40,724 nucleotides of DNA from contig CACMNK010000005.1 of assembly GCA_902615145.1 (NCBI GenBank), forward strand, positions 1 through 40,724, written 5' to 3'. The notes under the pieces are model-generated. The model saw nothing but the letters and a program-made list of their open reading frames with translations. It did not search any database and had not been told where the DNA came from. Shown here in pieces: positions 1 to 7,808 of this stretch; positions within the stretch are counted from its first letter, which is position 1; every line of letters starts with the position of its first letter. A program made the position numbers and the translations under genes. The stretch is from an uncultured Pelagibacteraceae bacterium. Lineage in GTDB: Bacteria; Pseudomonadota; Alphaproteobacteria; Pelagibacterales; Pelagibacteraceae.

Positions 1-642
1 ATAGAAATAATAAATAAAGTTAAAAATAAGTTAGAAGAAAAAGATGAAATTATTGTTGTTGATGATTATTCAACTGATGGAACTAGAGAAATTTTAGAAA
101 ATCTGAAAGATAAATCTATAAAAGTAATTTATCATGATAAAAATTATGGAAAAGGTAAAGCCTTAAGTACAGCTTTTAAAGAGAATTTAAAAGAAATTGT
201 TATTATTCAAGATGCAGATTTGGAATACAACCCCGAAGATTATGACCTTCTTTTAGAGCCATTTTTTAAAACTAATGCTGAGGTAGTATATGGTTCCCGT
301 TTTTTAGGATCAAATAAGTATACAAGATTACATTTTTTTTGGCACTCAGTAGCTAACAAATTTTTAACTTTTTTTTGCAACTTAATTACAAATTTAAATA
401 TGACTGATATGGAAACTGGTTACAAGGCGTTTAAAAAAGATGCAATAAAATCCATAAGTATAGAAGAAAATTCATTTGGTGTTGAGCCTGAGATAACTAT
501 AAAATTAGCTAAAAAAAAATTTATATTTTATGAAGTACCAATTTCTTATGCTGGCAGATCATATTCTGAAGGTAAAAAAATTGGAATTAAAGATGCTTTT
601 AGAGCGATTTATTGTATTTTATTTTATGGTTTTAAAGGATGA
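1..642 (+). CDS. Family 2 glycosyltransferase, 5'-truncated by window edge
   Basis: The reading frame is open from base 1, so the N-terminus lies outside the window; 213 residues are visible. It carries the GT-A nucleotide-binding motif VDDYSTDGT near the start, then the metal-binding stretch QDADLEYNPEDY, and METGYKAF further on. This pattern is typical of dolichyl-phosphate-mannose-synthase-like or GtrB-like family 2 enzymes, which move a sugar from a nucleotide donor to a lipid carrier or a glycan. The visible part has no obvious C-terminal membrane segments. The stop overlaps the next start (ATGA at 639-642), so it is co-translated with the sugar-nucleotide epimerase. It fits a surface polysaccharide cluster; donor and acceptor cannot be read from the sequence. 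Confidence 0.88.
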   Translation: MEIINKVKNKLEEKDEIIVVDDYSTDGTREILENLKDKSIKVIYHDKNYGKGKALSTAFKENLKEIVIIQDADLEYNPEDYDLLLEPFFKTNAEVVYGSRFLGSNKYTRLHFFWHSVANKFLTFFCNLITNLNMTDMETGYKAFKKDAIKSISIEENSFGVEPEITIKLAKKKFIFYEVPISYAGRSYSEGKKIGIKDAFRAIYCILFYGFKG

Positions 643-1646
643 GTTTAAATAAAAAAAAATTTTTAGTTTGTGGTGCAGGAGGATTCATTGGAGGCCATTT
701 AGTGAAGGACTTATTAAAAGATGGATATGAGGTAACCTGTGTAGATAACAAGCCTTTTGAATATTGGTTTCAATATTTTAAAGAATGTAAAAATTACTCT
801 GTTGATTTAAAAGATTACGATAATTGTTTAAAAATTACTAAAGGTATTGATTATATTTTCAATATGGCTTGTAATATGGGTGGAATGGGTTTTATCGAAA
901 ACAATAAAACTGAGTGTATGTTATCAGTTTTAATAAATACAAACTTACTTAGATCATCAGCTCAAAATTCTGTTGAGAGATATTTTTTTTCATCAAGCGC
1001 TTGCGTTTATAATGATCTAAAACAGAGTAATTCTTACGTTCAGGGATTGAAAGAGTCAGATGCCTATCCTGCTGCACCAGAGGATGGATATGGATGGGAA
1101 AAGTTATTTAGTGAGAGAATGTGTAGACATTTTGAAGAAGATTTTAATATTGAAACAAGAGTCGCAAGATATCACAATGTATATGGACCAATGGGTACTT
1201 ATGATGGCGGTAGAGAAAAAGCTCCAGCAGCTTTATGTAGAAAAATTATTAAAGCCAAATTAAACTCAGAAAATATAATTGAAGTTTGGGGTGACGGTCT
1301 ACAAACTAGAAGTTTCATGTACATAGACGATTGTATAGAAGGAACAAAAAAATTATTTTTTAGTGACTATTCCGAACCTCTTAACATCGGTAGTGAGGAA
1401 CAGGTATCAATTAATGAAATGATAGAAATAATTGAGAATATATCTGGTTCTAAAATTGAAAAAAATTATCTACTTGATAAACCACTTGGTGTAAGAGGAA
1501 GATCTAGCAACAATGACTTAGCTAGAAAAAAAATAAATTGGGATACCACAATTTCTCTTAAAGATGGGTTATCTAAAACTTACGATTGGATATATAGAGA
1601 CATAAAAAAAAACACTAAGAATAATAAATTTACGAGTAAATATTGA
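639..1646 (+). CDS. GDP-mannose 3,5-epimerase-like SDR enzyme
   Basis: This 335-residue extended short-chain dehydrogenase/reductase has the NAD-binding glycine motif GAGGFIGG at residues 12-19. It resembles plant GDP-mannose 3,5-epimerase (GME) closely: CNMGGMGF, SSACVY, LKESDAYPA, YGPMGTYDGGREKAPAA. Residues C122, Y151, K155 and K194 have exactly the spacing of the Arabidopsis GME catalytic residues C145, Y174, K178 and K217 (recalled from the published structure). GME converts GDP-D-mannose to GDP-L-galactose or GDP-L-gulose. The gmd and fcl genes downstream also use GDP-mannose, so the cluster may make several GDP-sugars for a surface glycan. The start overlaps the upstream glycosyltransferase stop by 4 bp. 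Family assignment is strong; the exact product is inferred. Confidence 0.85.
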   Translation: MSLNKKKFLVCGAGGFIGGHLVKDLLKDGYEVTCVDNKPFEYWFQYFKECKNYSVDLKDYDNCLKITKGIDYIFNMACNMGGMGFIENNKTECMLSVLINTNLLRSSAQNSVERYFFSSSACVYNDLKQSNSYVQGLKESDAYPAAPEDGYGWEKLFSERMCRHFEEDFNIETRVARYHNVYGPMGTYDGGREKAPAALCRKIIKAKLNSENIIEVWGDGLQTRSFMYIDDCIEGTKKLFFSDYSEPLNIGSEEQVSINEMIEIIENISGSKIEKNYLLDKPLGVRGRSSNNDLARKKINWDTTISLKDGLSKTYDWIYRDIKKNTKNNKFTSKY

Positions 1647-1731
1647 TGCCTATAATTTTCAAATTTTCATAATTTTAATTACTATACATTTATAATTATT
1701 AGTATATTTAATAGTAACTATTTTAATAATA
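1647..1731. other. AT-rich spacer
   Basis: This 85-bp, almost entirely A/T spacer lies between the GME-like gene and gmd. It probably carries the promoter for gmd-fcl, but no convincing -35/-10 pair or hairpin stands out. Confidence 0.4.
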
Positions 1732-2769
1732 ATGAGCAAAATCGCATTAATATTTGGAATTACAGGTCAGGATGGATCATACTTATCAAAATTTTTACTT
1801 AAAAAAAATTACGTAGTTCACGGTGTTAAAAGAAGATCCTCTTCATTAAATACTGCTAGAATTGATAGCATTTATCAAGAACCTTTTGTGAAAAAAAAAA
1901 AATTGATATTGCATTATGGAGACGTATCTGACTCTAATTCAGTTTTTTCAATAATTAAAAATACCAAACCAGATGAAATATATAATTTTGCTGCTCAATC
2001 ACATGTTGCAGTTTCTTTTGAAATTCCAGAATACACTACTAATACAGACGCTATGGGTACTTTAAGAATATTAGAGGCAATACTAAAAATAAATAAAAAG
2101 ATTAAATTTTATCAAGCAGGCAGTTCTGAAATGTTTGGTAAAGTTATGCAGATACCACAAACTGAAAAAACACCATTTTACCCGAGAAGTCCTTATGGTG
2201 TAGCTAAATTATATTCGCACTGGATAACAATTAATTATAGAGAATCTTATAATTTATTTGCATCTAATGGAATTTTATTTAATCATGAAAGTCCTCTAAG
2301 AGGTGAGACGTTTGTTACTAAAAAAATTGTTCAAGGTTTATGTAGAATTAAATTCGGAAAACAAAAAAAACTTTATCTGGGAAATTTATATTCAAAGAGA
2401 GATTGGGGACATGCAGAAGATTATGTTGAGGCGATTTGGAAAATATTACAAGTAAGAAAACCAGATGATTTTGTAATATGTACTGGAAAACAATATACCA
2501 TTAAAAATTTTTTAGATATTACAGCAAAGAAACTAGGTATAATTTTAAAGTGGAGAGGTAAAGGTTTGAATGAAAAAGCTTACAACTTAGATAACAAGCC
2601 AATAGTTGAAATTAAAAAAAAATATTTCCGACCTTCAGAAGTGGATAAATTAGTTGGAGATTATACAAAAGCAAAAAAAATATTAAATTGGAAACCCAAG
2701 CATAATCTTAGTAGTTTAATTGATGATATGATCAATCATGAAATTAATTTATTAAAGAATGATAAGTAA
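1732..2769 (+). CDS. gmd: GDP-mannose 4,6-dehydratase
   Basis: Gmd converts GDP-D-mannose to GDP-4-keto-6-deoxy-D-mannose, the first step to GDP-L-fucose and related deoxysugars. The 345-residue length is normal. The Rossmann motif GITGQDGSYL lies at residues 9-18, and the catalytic serine/threonine region reads GSSEMFG (131-133 area). The SDR pair is Y155 and K159 in SPYGVAKLY. NHESPLRG and RDWGHAEDYV are family hallmarks. Its last 11 bases overlap fcl, implying translational coupling and sequential enzymes. Together they feed fucose-type sugars to the surface polysaccharide locus. Confidence 0.96.
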   Translation: MSKIALIFGITGQDGSYLSKFLLKKNYVVHGVKRRSSSLNTARIDSIYQEPFVKKKKLILHYGDVSDSNSVFSIIKNTKPDEIYNFAAQSHVAVSFEIPEYTTNTDAMGTLRILEAILKINKKIKFYQAGSSEMFGKVMQIPQTEKTPFYPRSPYGVAKLYSHWITINYRESYNLFASNGILFNHESPLRGETFVTKKIVQGLCRIKFGKQKKLYLGNLYSKRDWGHAEDYVEAIWKILQVRKPDDFVICTGKQYTIKNFLDITAKKLGIILKWRGKGLNEKAYNLDNKPIVEIKKKYFRPSEVDKLVGDYTKAKKILNWKPKHNLSSLIDDMINHEINLLKNDK

Positions 2770-3700
2770 AAAATCAAAGATATTTCTTGCAGGCCACAAA
2801 GGAATGGTTGGTTCAGCCGTTTTAGATACTTTAAAATCAAGAAATTACAGTAATATTATTACAATTGAAAAAAAAAAATTAGATTTAAGAAATCAAAACA
2901 AAGTTAAAAAATTTCTTGAAAAAAAACGACCTCACGCAGTTATAGTTGCAGCAGCTAAAGTGGGTGGAATTTATGCAAATAATGAATATAAGGCAGATTT
3001 TATATACGACAATTTACAAATACAAAACAATTTGATTAATGGATCATATAAGGCAGGTGTAAAAAATTTAATTTTTTTGGGTTCAAGTTGCATATATCCA
3101 AAAAACTGCAAACAACCAATTAAAGAAAATTATCTTCTTTCTGGTTCACTTGAAGAAACAAATGATGCATATGCAATTGCAAAAATAGCAGGGATTAAAC
3201 TTTGTGAAAGTTATAATCAACAATATAAACTAAATTATAAATGCTTACTACCCTGTAATGCATACGGACCCAATGATAATTATGATGAAAAAAATTCTCA
3301 TTTTTTTCCGGCGATAATAAAAAAGATCATAGATGCTGTAAAAAAAAATAAGAAACACATTACAATTTGGGGTGATGGTACACCTAAAAGAGAATTAATC
3401 TTTAGTTATGACTTGGCTGATGCAATAATTTTTTTTTTGAATAAAAGAACTAAGGAAAATGTTATTAATATTGGAACAAAAGACGAAAAATCAATATATG
3501 AATTTACAAAATATGTGATGAATTTTTTAAAAGTTAACTTAAAAATTAGATTTGAAAATAAGAATCTTAAGGGGACATTTCGAAAAAAACTAGATACTAA
3601 CTTAGCAAAGAAATACGGATGGGTTTCTAAAATTAGTCTAAGCAAAGGATTGTCAATTACAATTTCTGATTATTTAGAACAGAATATTTTAAAAAGATAA
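2759..3700 (+). CDS. fcl: GDP-L-fucose synthase
   Basis: Fcl (WcaG) epimerises C3/C5 and reduces C4 of GDP-4-keto-6-deoxymannose with NADPH to give GDP-L-fucose. The 313-residue protein has GHKGMVG at residues 12-18 and GSSCIYP around 108-114. S109, C111, Y138, K142 and H181 match E. coli Fcl S107, C109, Y136, K140 and H179 with a constant offset of two. The ATG lies inside the end of gmd. It is the last gene before the solitary 5S rRNA, whose putative -35 element begins six bases after this stop codon. Confidence 0.96.
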   Translation: MISKKSKIFLAGHKGMVGSAVLDTLKSRNYSNIITIEKKKLDLRNQNKVKKFLEKKRPHAVIVAAAKVGGIYANNEYKADFIYDNLQIQNNLINGSYKAGVKNLIFLGSSCIYPKNCKQPIKENYLLSGSLEETNDAYAIAKIAGIKLCESYNQQYKLNYKCLLPCNAYGPNDNYDEKNSHFFPAIIKKIIDAVKKNKKHITIWGDGTPKRELIFSYDLADAIIFFLNKRTKENVINIGTKDEKSIYEFTKYVMNFLKVNLKIRFENKNLKGTFRKKLDTNLAKKYGWVSKISLSKGLSITISDYLEQNILKR

Positions 3701-3705
3701 TCAAA

Positions 3706-3735
3706 TTGACAATTAAAAGTTAATGTGCATATATG
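3706..3735 (+). promoter_or_regulatory. Putative sigma-70 promoter of the isolated 5S rRNA
   Basis: A perfect -35 hexamer TTGACA at 3706-3711 is followed, after 18 bases, by TATATG at 3730-3735. The predicted start point (about 3740-3742) coincides with the mature 5' end of 5S rRNA. Sites this close to consensus are worth noting even in AT-rich DNA because of the TTGACA. It lies just after the fcl stop, so 5S need not depend on read-through from the polysaccharide genes. No transcript evidence is available. Confidence 0.5.
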
Positions 3736-3738
3736 TTG

Positions 3739-3856
3739 TGCCTGGTAATTATTGCGAAAGGGCAATACCCGATCCCATTCCGAACTCGGAAGTCAAGCCT
3801 TTCTGCGCCGATGGTACTTAGTCTTAAGACTTGGAAGAGTAGGACTTTGCCAGGCT
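3739..3856 (+). rRNA. rrf: 5S ribosomal RNA
   Basis: The 118-base gene contains the universal loop region CGATCCCATTCCGAACTCGG and the GCGCCGATGGTACT segment. Its ends pair as GCCTGG (3740-3745) with CCAGGC (3850-3855), forming helix I. No 16S, 23S or tRNA gene is adjacent: fcl lies upstream and a sugar epimerase gene nine bases downstream. That isolation matches the known SAR11 layout with a hypervariable region between 23S and 5S. No hairpin-plus-T terminator follows, so transcription probably continues into the next gene. Confidence 0.97.
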
Positions 3857-3865
3857 AAATTCTAA

Positions 3866-4750
3866 ATGAAAAATATCATTGTTGTAACCGGTGGAGCAGG
3901 ATTTGTTGGTTCAAATTTAATAGAGCATTTATTAATAAAAACAAAAAAAAATATTATAAGTATTGATAATTATTCATCTGGAAATAAAAAAAACCACATC
4001 AAAGGCAATCATAAAAGAATAAAGTATTTAAAAGCTGAGACTTCAGATATTGAAAAAATACTAAACAAAACTAAAGGAAATATCCATTCTATATTTCATT
4101 TTGGAGAATTCGCAAGAATATATCAAAGTTTTAGAAAATTTGATGAATGTTATAAAGCTAACACCATAGGAACAAATGCAGTATTCAATTTTTGTTTAAA
4201 AAATAAGATTAAGCTTATTTATTCAGCTACCTCAGCAACTCTTGGTAATCGTGGTAATGATAAAAATTTATCACCATATGCTTTTACAAAGTCTAAAAAT
4301 TTAGAGTTATTAGAAAATCTTAAAAAGTGGTTTAATTTTAAATATGAAGTAATTTATTTCTACAATGTATATGGGTCTCGTCAAATAAAAAAGGGACCAA
4401 TGGCTACTGTCATAGGAATATTTGAGGATAAATTCGAGAATAATAAACCTTTACCAGTTGTAAAACCTGGGACGCAGACAAGACGATTTACACACATTAA
4501 CGATACAGTGAATACATGTTTTGAAGCTTGGAAAAAAAATAGATGTGGTCATTATAGCATTTCTCACAAAAAATCATACTCAATATTCCAAGTTGCCAAT
4601 ATGTTCAAAACTAGATTTGTATTGCTAAAAAAAAGACCTGGAGAGAGATATAGTTCTGCTTTAACAAAAATCTCATTAAATAATAAGGTATTTAGAAGAT
4701 ATGGAAAAATAAATTTGAAAGATTATATATCTTCGTTTATTAAAAGATAA
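3866..4750 (+). CDS. NAD-dependent sugar epimerase/dehydratase, short GalE-like SDR
   Basis: This 294-residue extended SDR has the glycine motif TGGAGFVG at residues 8-15, SATSATLG near 120-127 and the catalytic pair Y138/K142 in [16 protein letters not shown] and [10 protein letters not shown] match UDP-glucose 4-epimerase-like enzymes, but it is about 35-40 residues shorter than typical GalE, so substrate is uncertain. The ATG lies only nine bases after the 5S rRNA end, with no room for a separate leader or a clear Shine-Dalgarno site. It is probably cotranscribed with, and released from, the 5S precursor. It may supply another nucleotide sugar to the neighbouring polysaccharide locus. Confidence 0.83.
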   Translation: MKNIIVVTGGAGFVGSNLIEHLLIKTKKNIISIDNYSSGNKKNHIKGNHKRIKYLKAETSDIEKILNKTKGNIHSIFHFGEFARIYQSFRKFDECYKANTIGTNAVFNFCLKNKIKLIYSATSATLGNRGNDKNLSPYAFTKSKNLELLENLKKWFNFKYEVIYFYNVYGSRQIKKGPMATVIGIFEDKFENNKPLPVVKPGTQTRRFTHINDTVNTCFEAWKKNRCGHYSISHKKSYSIFQVANMFKTRFVLLKKRPGERYSSALTKISLNNKVFRRYGKINLKDYISSFIKR

Positions 4751-4755
4751 ATTAT

Positions 4756-4881
4756 ATGAAAATAAAAAGTTCACTCAAGTCGATAAAAAAAAGAGATTTA
4801 AACTCTAAATTAGTAAGAAGAAGAGGAAGAGTATACATAATCAATAAAACAAATCCAAAATTCAAAGCGAGACAGAAATAA
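4756..4881 (+). CDS. rpmJ: 50S ribosomal protein L36, cysteine-free form
   Basis: The 41-residue product starts [14 protein letters not shown] and ends with [20 protein letters not shown], the L36 signature of the longer alphaproteobacterial variant. It contains no cysteine, so the zinc ribbon of classical L36 is absent. It starts five bases after the upstream epimerase stop and is followed five bases later by another small gene. L36 binds 23S rRNA late in large-subunit assembly. Family and boundaries are clear despite the small size. Confidence 0.95.
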   Translation: MKIKSSLKSIKKRDLNSKLVRRRGRVYIINKTNPKFKARQK

Positions 4882-4886
4882 TTGAT

Positions 4887-4997
4887 ATGGACAATGAAGA
4901 TCACAAGAATACCTGGAATAATTTTACCAGGTTTGTACTGTGGGGAACTGTCGCTGTTATATTTGTTTTAGTTTTAATGGCAATATTCTTATTATAA
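4887..4997 (+). CDS. aa3-type cytochrome c oxidase subunit IV-like small membrane protein
   Basis: This 36-residue ORF has a short charged N-terminus (MDNEDHKNTWNNFTRF) and one transmembrane helix, roughly residues 17-36, ending in LMAIFLL. The layout of acidic/His start, W/F-rich linker, WGT and single helix resembles bacterial aa3 oxidase subunit IV (the COX4_pro_2 type). That family often sits just upstream of pntAA in alphaproteobacteria, as here. It would associate with the terminal oxidase in the inner membrane. The gene is tiny, so the assignment rests on pattern plus position. Confidence 0.75.
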   Translation: MDNEDHKNTWNNFTRFVLWGTVAVIFVLVLMAIFLL

Positions 4998-5006
4998 AGT
5001 CACCTA

Positions 5007-6089
5007 ATGATTATTGGGTCAATTTTAGAAAACAAAAAAGATAAGAGAATTGCTATAACACCAGAGATTGTGAAGAAATATATTTCTTTAGGTTTTGAGA
5101 TATCTTTAGTAAAAAACTACGGTTCACATTTGGGTTTCAGTGACAATGAATTTCATGATGTTGGTGTCAAATTTAAAGATGAGAAGGAAATTGTAAAAAA
5201 TTCAAATATCATTACACAGTTGGGAGTTTTGTCAGATGAAAAACTTTCAATGATGAGTGAAAAACAAGTGCTTATCGGAGTTTTAAATCCTTATGACAAT
5301 AAAGATAAACTTCAAACATTAGTAAAAAAAAAAGTAGACATCTTTTCATTAGAACTTTTACCCAGAATAACAAGAGCTCAATCTATGGATATTTTATCCT
5401 CACAAGCAAATCTTGCAGGTTATAAAGCAGTCATAGAGTCTTTTGCAAACTTTGAAAAAGCAATACCAATGATGATGACAGCTGCAGGAACTATTCCCGC
5501 CGCTAAAGTTTTAGTTGTTGGAGCAGGTGTTGCAGGGCTTCAAGCAGTTGCAACAGCAAAAAGAATGGGAGCAATAGTTTTTGGTACAGATGTAAGAATG
5601 GCATCCAAAGAGCAGGTTGAAAGCTTGGGTGGTAAATTTTTAACTGTAGAGGGCTCGGAAAATCTTGAAACAGAAGGTGGTTATGCAAAAGAAGCTTCAG
5701 AAGATTTTAAGAAAAAACAAGAGGAATTATTAACTGAAACATTAAAAAAAATTGATATTGTTATATGTACTGCTTTAATACCTGGAAAAAAAGCTCCATT
5801 AATAATTAAAGATTATATGATAAGCAATATGCAACCTGGATCTGTTATTTATGATTTAGCATCAGTGCAAGGAGGAAATACGGCATTTACTGAGGCAGAT
5901 AAAACTGTTGAAAAAGATGGAGTAAAAATTATGGGAGAAAGCAATATTTTAAATAAATTACCAGTTTCAGCCTCTAATTTGTACGCAAAAAATGTTTTTA
6001 ACTTTATCGAAAATTTATATGACAAAGAACAAAAAAAACTTAACATAAATTTAGAGGATGAGATAATAAGTAAAACTTTAATTAGATAA
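5007..6089 (+). CDS. pntAA: NAD(P) transhydrogenase subunit alpha, soluble NAD(H)-binding part
   Basis: This 360-residue protein is domain I of the proton-translocating transhydrogenase, which drives hydride transfer from NADH to NADP+ using the proton gradient. The NAD-binding Rossmann motif VVGAGVAGLQA lies near residues 168-178, preceded by PRITRAQSMDILSSQANLAG. As in other alphaproteobacteria the alpha subunit is split; the membrane part is the next gene. It starts 9 bp after the small oxidase-like gene and ends 4 bp before pntAB. This is a likely NADPH source for an oligotroph. Confidence 0.96.
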   Translation: MIIGSILENKKDKRIAITPEIVKKYISLGFEISLVKNYGSHLGFSDNEFHDVGVKFKDEKEIVKNSNIITQLGVLSDEKLSMMSEKQVLIGVLNPYDNKDKLQTLVKKKVDIFSLELLPRITRAQSMDILSSQANLAGYKAVIESFANFEKAIPMMMTAAGTIPAAKVLVVGAGVAGLQAVATAKRMGAIVFGTDVRMASKEQVESLGGKFLTVEGSENLETEGGYAKEASEDFKKKQEELLTETLKKIDIVICTALIPGKKAPLIIKDYMISNMQPGSVIYDLASVQGGNTAFTEADKTVEKDGVKIMGESNILNKLPVSASNLYAKNVFNFIENLYDKEQKKLNINLEDEIISKTLIR

Positions 6090-6093
6090 AGAT

Positions 6094-6402
6094 ATGGAAA
6101 TAGATCCTTTAATATTTAGATTGAGTATATTTATCCTTTCAATTTTTGTTGGATATTATGTTGTTTGGAGTGTTACACCCTCCTTACATACTCCATTAAT
6201 GTCCGTTACGAATGCCATTTCCTCAGTAATTATTGTTGGAGCAATTATTGCAGGATTGTCTGGTGGCACACAAAGTGTGTTCAACACATCAAGTATATTT
6301 GGGTTTCTAGCTATTGCTTTAGCTGCGATTAACATTTTTGGTGGGTTCCTAGTGACTCAAAGAATGTTAGCAATGTATAAGAAAAAGAAAAAAGAAAAAT
6401 AA
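6094..6402 (+). CDS. pntAB: NAD(P) transhydrogenase subunit alpha part 2, membrane anchor
   Basis: This 102-residue membrane protein has about three hydrophobic helices and the conserved segment SVTPSLHTPLMSVTNAIS, diagnostic of the domain II part of the alpha subunit. It ends in a lysine-rich tail. The stop and the pntB start share a base (TAATG at 6400-6404), so the two are translationally coupled. Together with pntB it forms the proton channel linking the NAD(H) and NADP(H) sites. Confidence 0.95.
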   Translation: MEIDPLIFRLSIFILSIFVGYYVVWSVTPSLHTPLMSVTNAISSVIIVGAIIAGLSGGTQSVFNTSSIFGFLAIALAAINIFGGFLVTQRMLAMYKKKKKEK

Positions 6403-7799
6403 TGATATCACCTAATTTATCTGCAATTTTTTATTTAGTATCAGGTGTATTATTTATTCTTGCGTTGAGAGGACTATCTTCACCTGAAACATCTAGACAG
6501 GGAAATTTATTTGGAATTTTAGGAATGATTATTGCTGTTACAGTGACTTTTTTTTCTATTGGAAATTTTTCTAGTGGGTTTATTTTTGTTATAATATTTA
6601 TATTAATTGGAGGATCAATTGGAGCTTTTATAGCTTACAAAATTCCAATGACAGCCATGCCCGAATTAGTGGCAGGTTTTCACAGTCTCGTAGGTTTAGC
6701 TGCAGTTTTTGTTGCCATATCAGCATTTTTAAATCCTACTGCATTCAATCTTGGTTCACCAGGAAGTATCAAACTTGGAAGTCTGATTGAAATGTCAATA
6801 GGGGCCGCAGTAGGAGCAATAACATTTTCTGGATCGATTATTGCCTTTTTGAAATTACAAGGGATTATGTCTGGTTCTCCAATTATATTTAAAGGTCAAC
6901 ACCCTCTTAATGCGATAATTTTAATTTCAATTTTTATTATAATCTATCTATTATGCTCAACCCAATCATCAAACTTATTTTGGATACTATTGGCTGTATC
7001 ATTTTTAATTGGTTTTTTATTAATAATTCCAATCGGTGGTGCAGATATGCCAGTTGTAATTTCCATGCTGAACTCCTATTCTGGTTGGGCCGCTGCTGGA
7101 ATTGGTTTCACCTTAGAAAATACAGCTTTAATCATCACGGGTGCGTTAGTTGGATCATCGGGTGCAATTTTATCTTACATTATGTGTAAAGGTATGAACC
7201 GTTCTTTTTTTAGCGTAATATTAGGAGGATTTGGAGCAACTGAAGAATCTTCATCTTCTCAAAATAAAGAGCAAAGACCCGTAAAAAGTGGTAATGCTGA
7301 TGATGCTGCTTTTTTAATGAAAAATGCCTCATCAGTTATAATTGTGCCTGGTTATGGTATGGCTGTTGCTCAAGCACAACACGCATTAAGAGAAATGGTG
7401 GATACACTTAAAAAAAATGATATTAAAGTTTCTTACGCTATACATCCAGTTGCAGGAAGAATGCCTGGACATATGAACGTTTTACTTGCTGAAGCTAATG
7501 TTCCATATGATGAAGTATTTGAATTAGAGGAAATAAATAATGATTTTGCTAACGCGGATGTAGCATTTGTAATAGGCGCTAACGATGTTACAAATCCAGT
7601 TGCTAAAACTGATCCACAAAGCCCAATTTATGGCATGCCTGTACTGGATGTTGAAAAATGTAAATCAGTTCTTTTTGTAAAAAGAAGTCTATCACCTGGT
7701 TACGCAGGAATAGATAATGATCTATTTTATAAAGAAAATACACTCATGTTATTTGCAGATGCAAAAAAAATGACAGAAGATATTACCAAAAATTTGTAG
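6402..7799 (+). CDS. pntB: NAD(P) transhydrogenase subunit beta
   Basis: This 465-residue subunit has eight to nine N-terminal transmembrane helices followed by a soluble NADP(H)-binding domain of about 180 residues. Visible hallmarks are GADMPVVISMLNSYSGWAAA in the membrane part, then IIVPGYGMAVAQAQ, YAIHPVAGRMPGHMNVLLAE, VIGANDVTNP and VKRSLSPGYAG in domain III. Length is normal. It completes the three-gene pnt operon and is followed nine bases later by a transaldolase-family gene. Confidence 0.97.
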   Translation: MISPNLSAIFYLVSGVLFILALRGLSSPETSRQGNLFGILGMIIAVTVTFFSIGNFSSGFIFVIIFILIGGSIGAFIAYKIPMTAMPELVAGFHSLVGLAAVFVAISAFLNPTAFNLGSPGSIKLGSLIEMSIGAAVGAITFSGSIIAFLKLQGIMSGSPIIFKGQHPLNAIILISIFIIIYLLCSTQSSNLFWILLAVSFLIGFLLIIPIGGADMPVVISMLNSYSGWAAAGIGFTLENTALIITGALVGSSGAILSYIMCKGMNRSFFSVILGGFGATEESSSSQNKEQRPVKSGNADDAAFLMKNASSVIIVPGYGMAVAQAQHALREMVDTLKKNDIKVSYAIHPVAGRMPGHMNVLLAEANVPYDEVFELEEINNDFANADVAFVIGANDVTNPVAKTDPQSPIYGMPVLDVEKCKSVLFVKRSLSPGYAGIDNDLFYKENTLMLFADAKKMTEDITKNL

Positions 7800-7808
7800 G
7801 AAATTAAA

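Noticed and set aside
1060-1263. 67-residue + strand frame inside the GME-like gene
   Set aside because: It overlaps the catalytic region of the GME-like enzyme in another frame and has no features of its own.
6953-7189. 78-residue + strand frame inside pntB
   Set aside because: It is a frame shadow of the transmembrane region of PntB.
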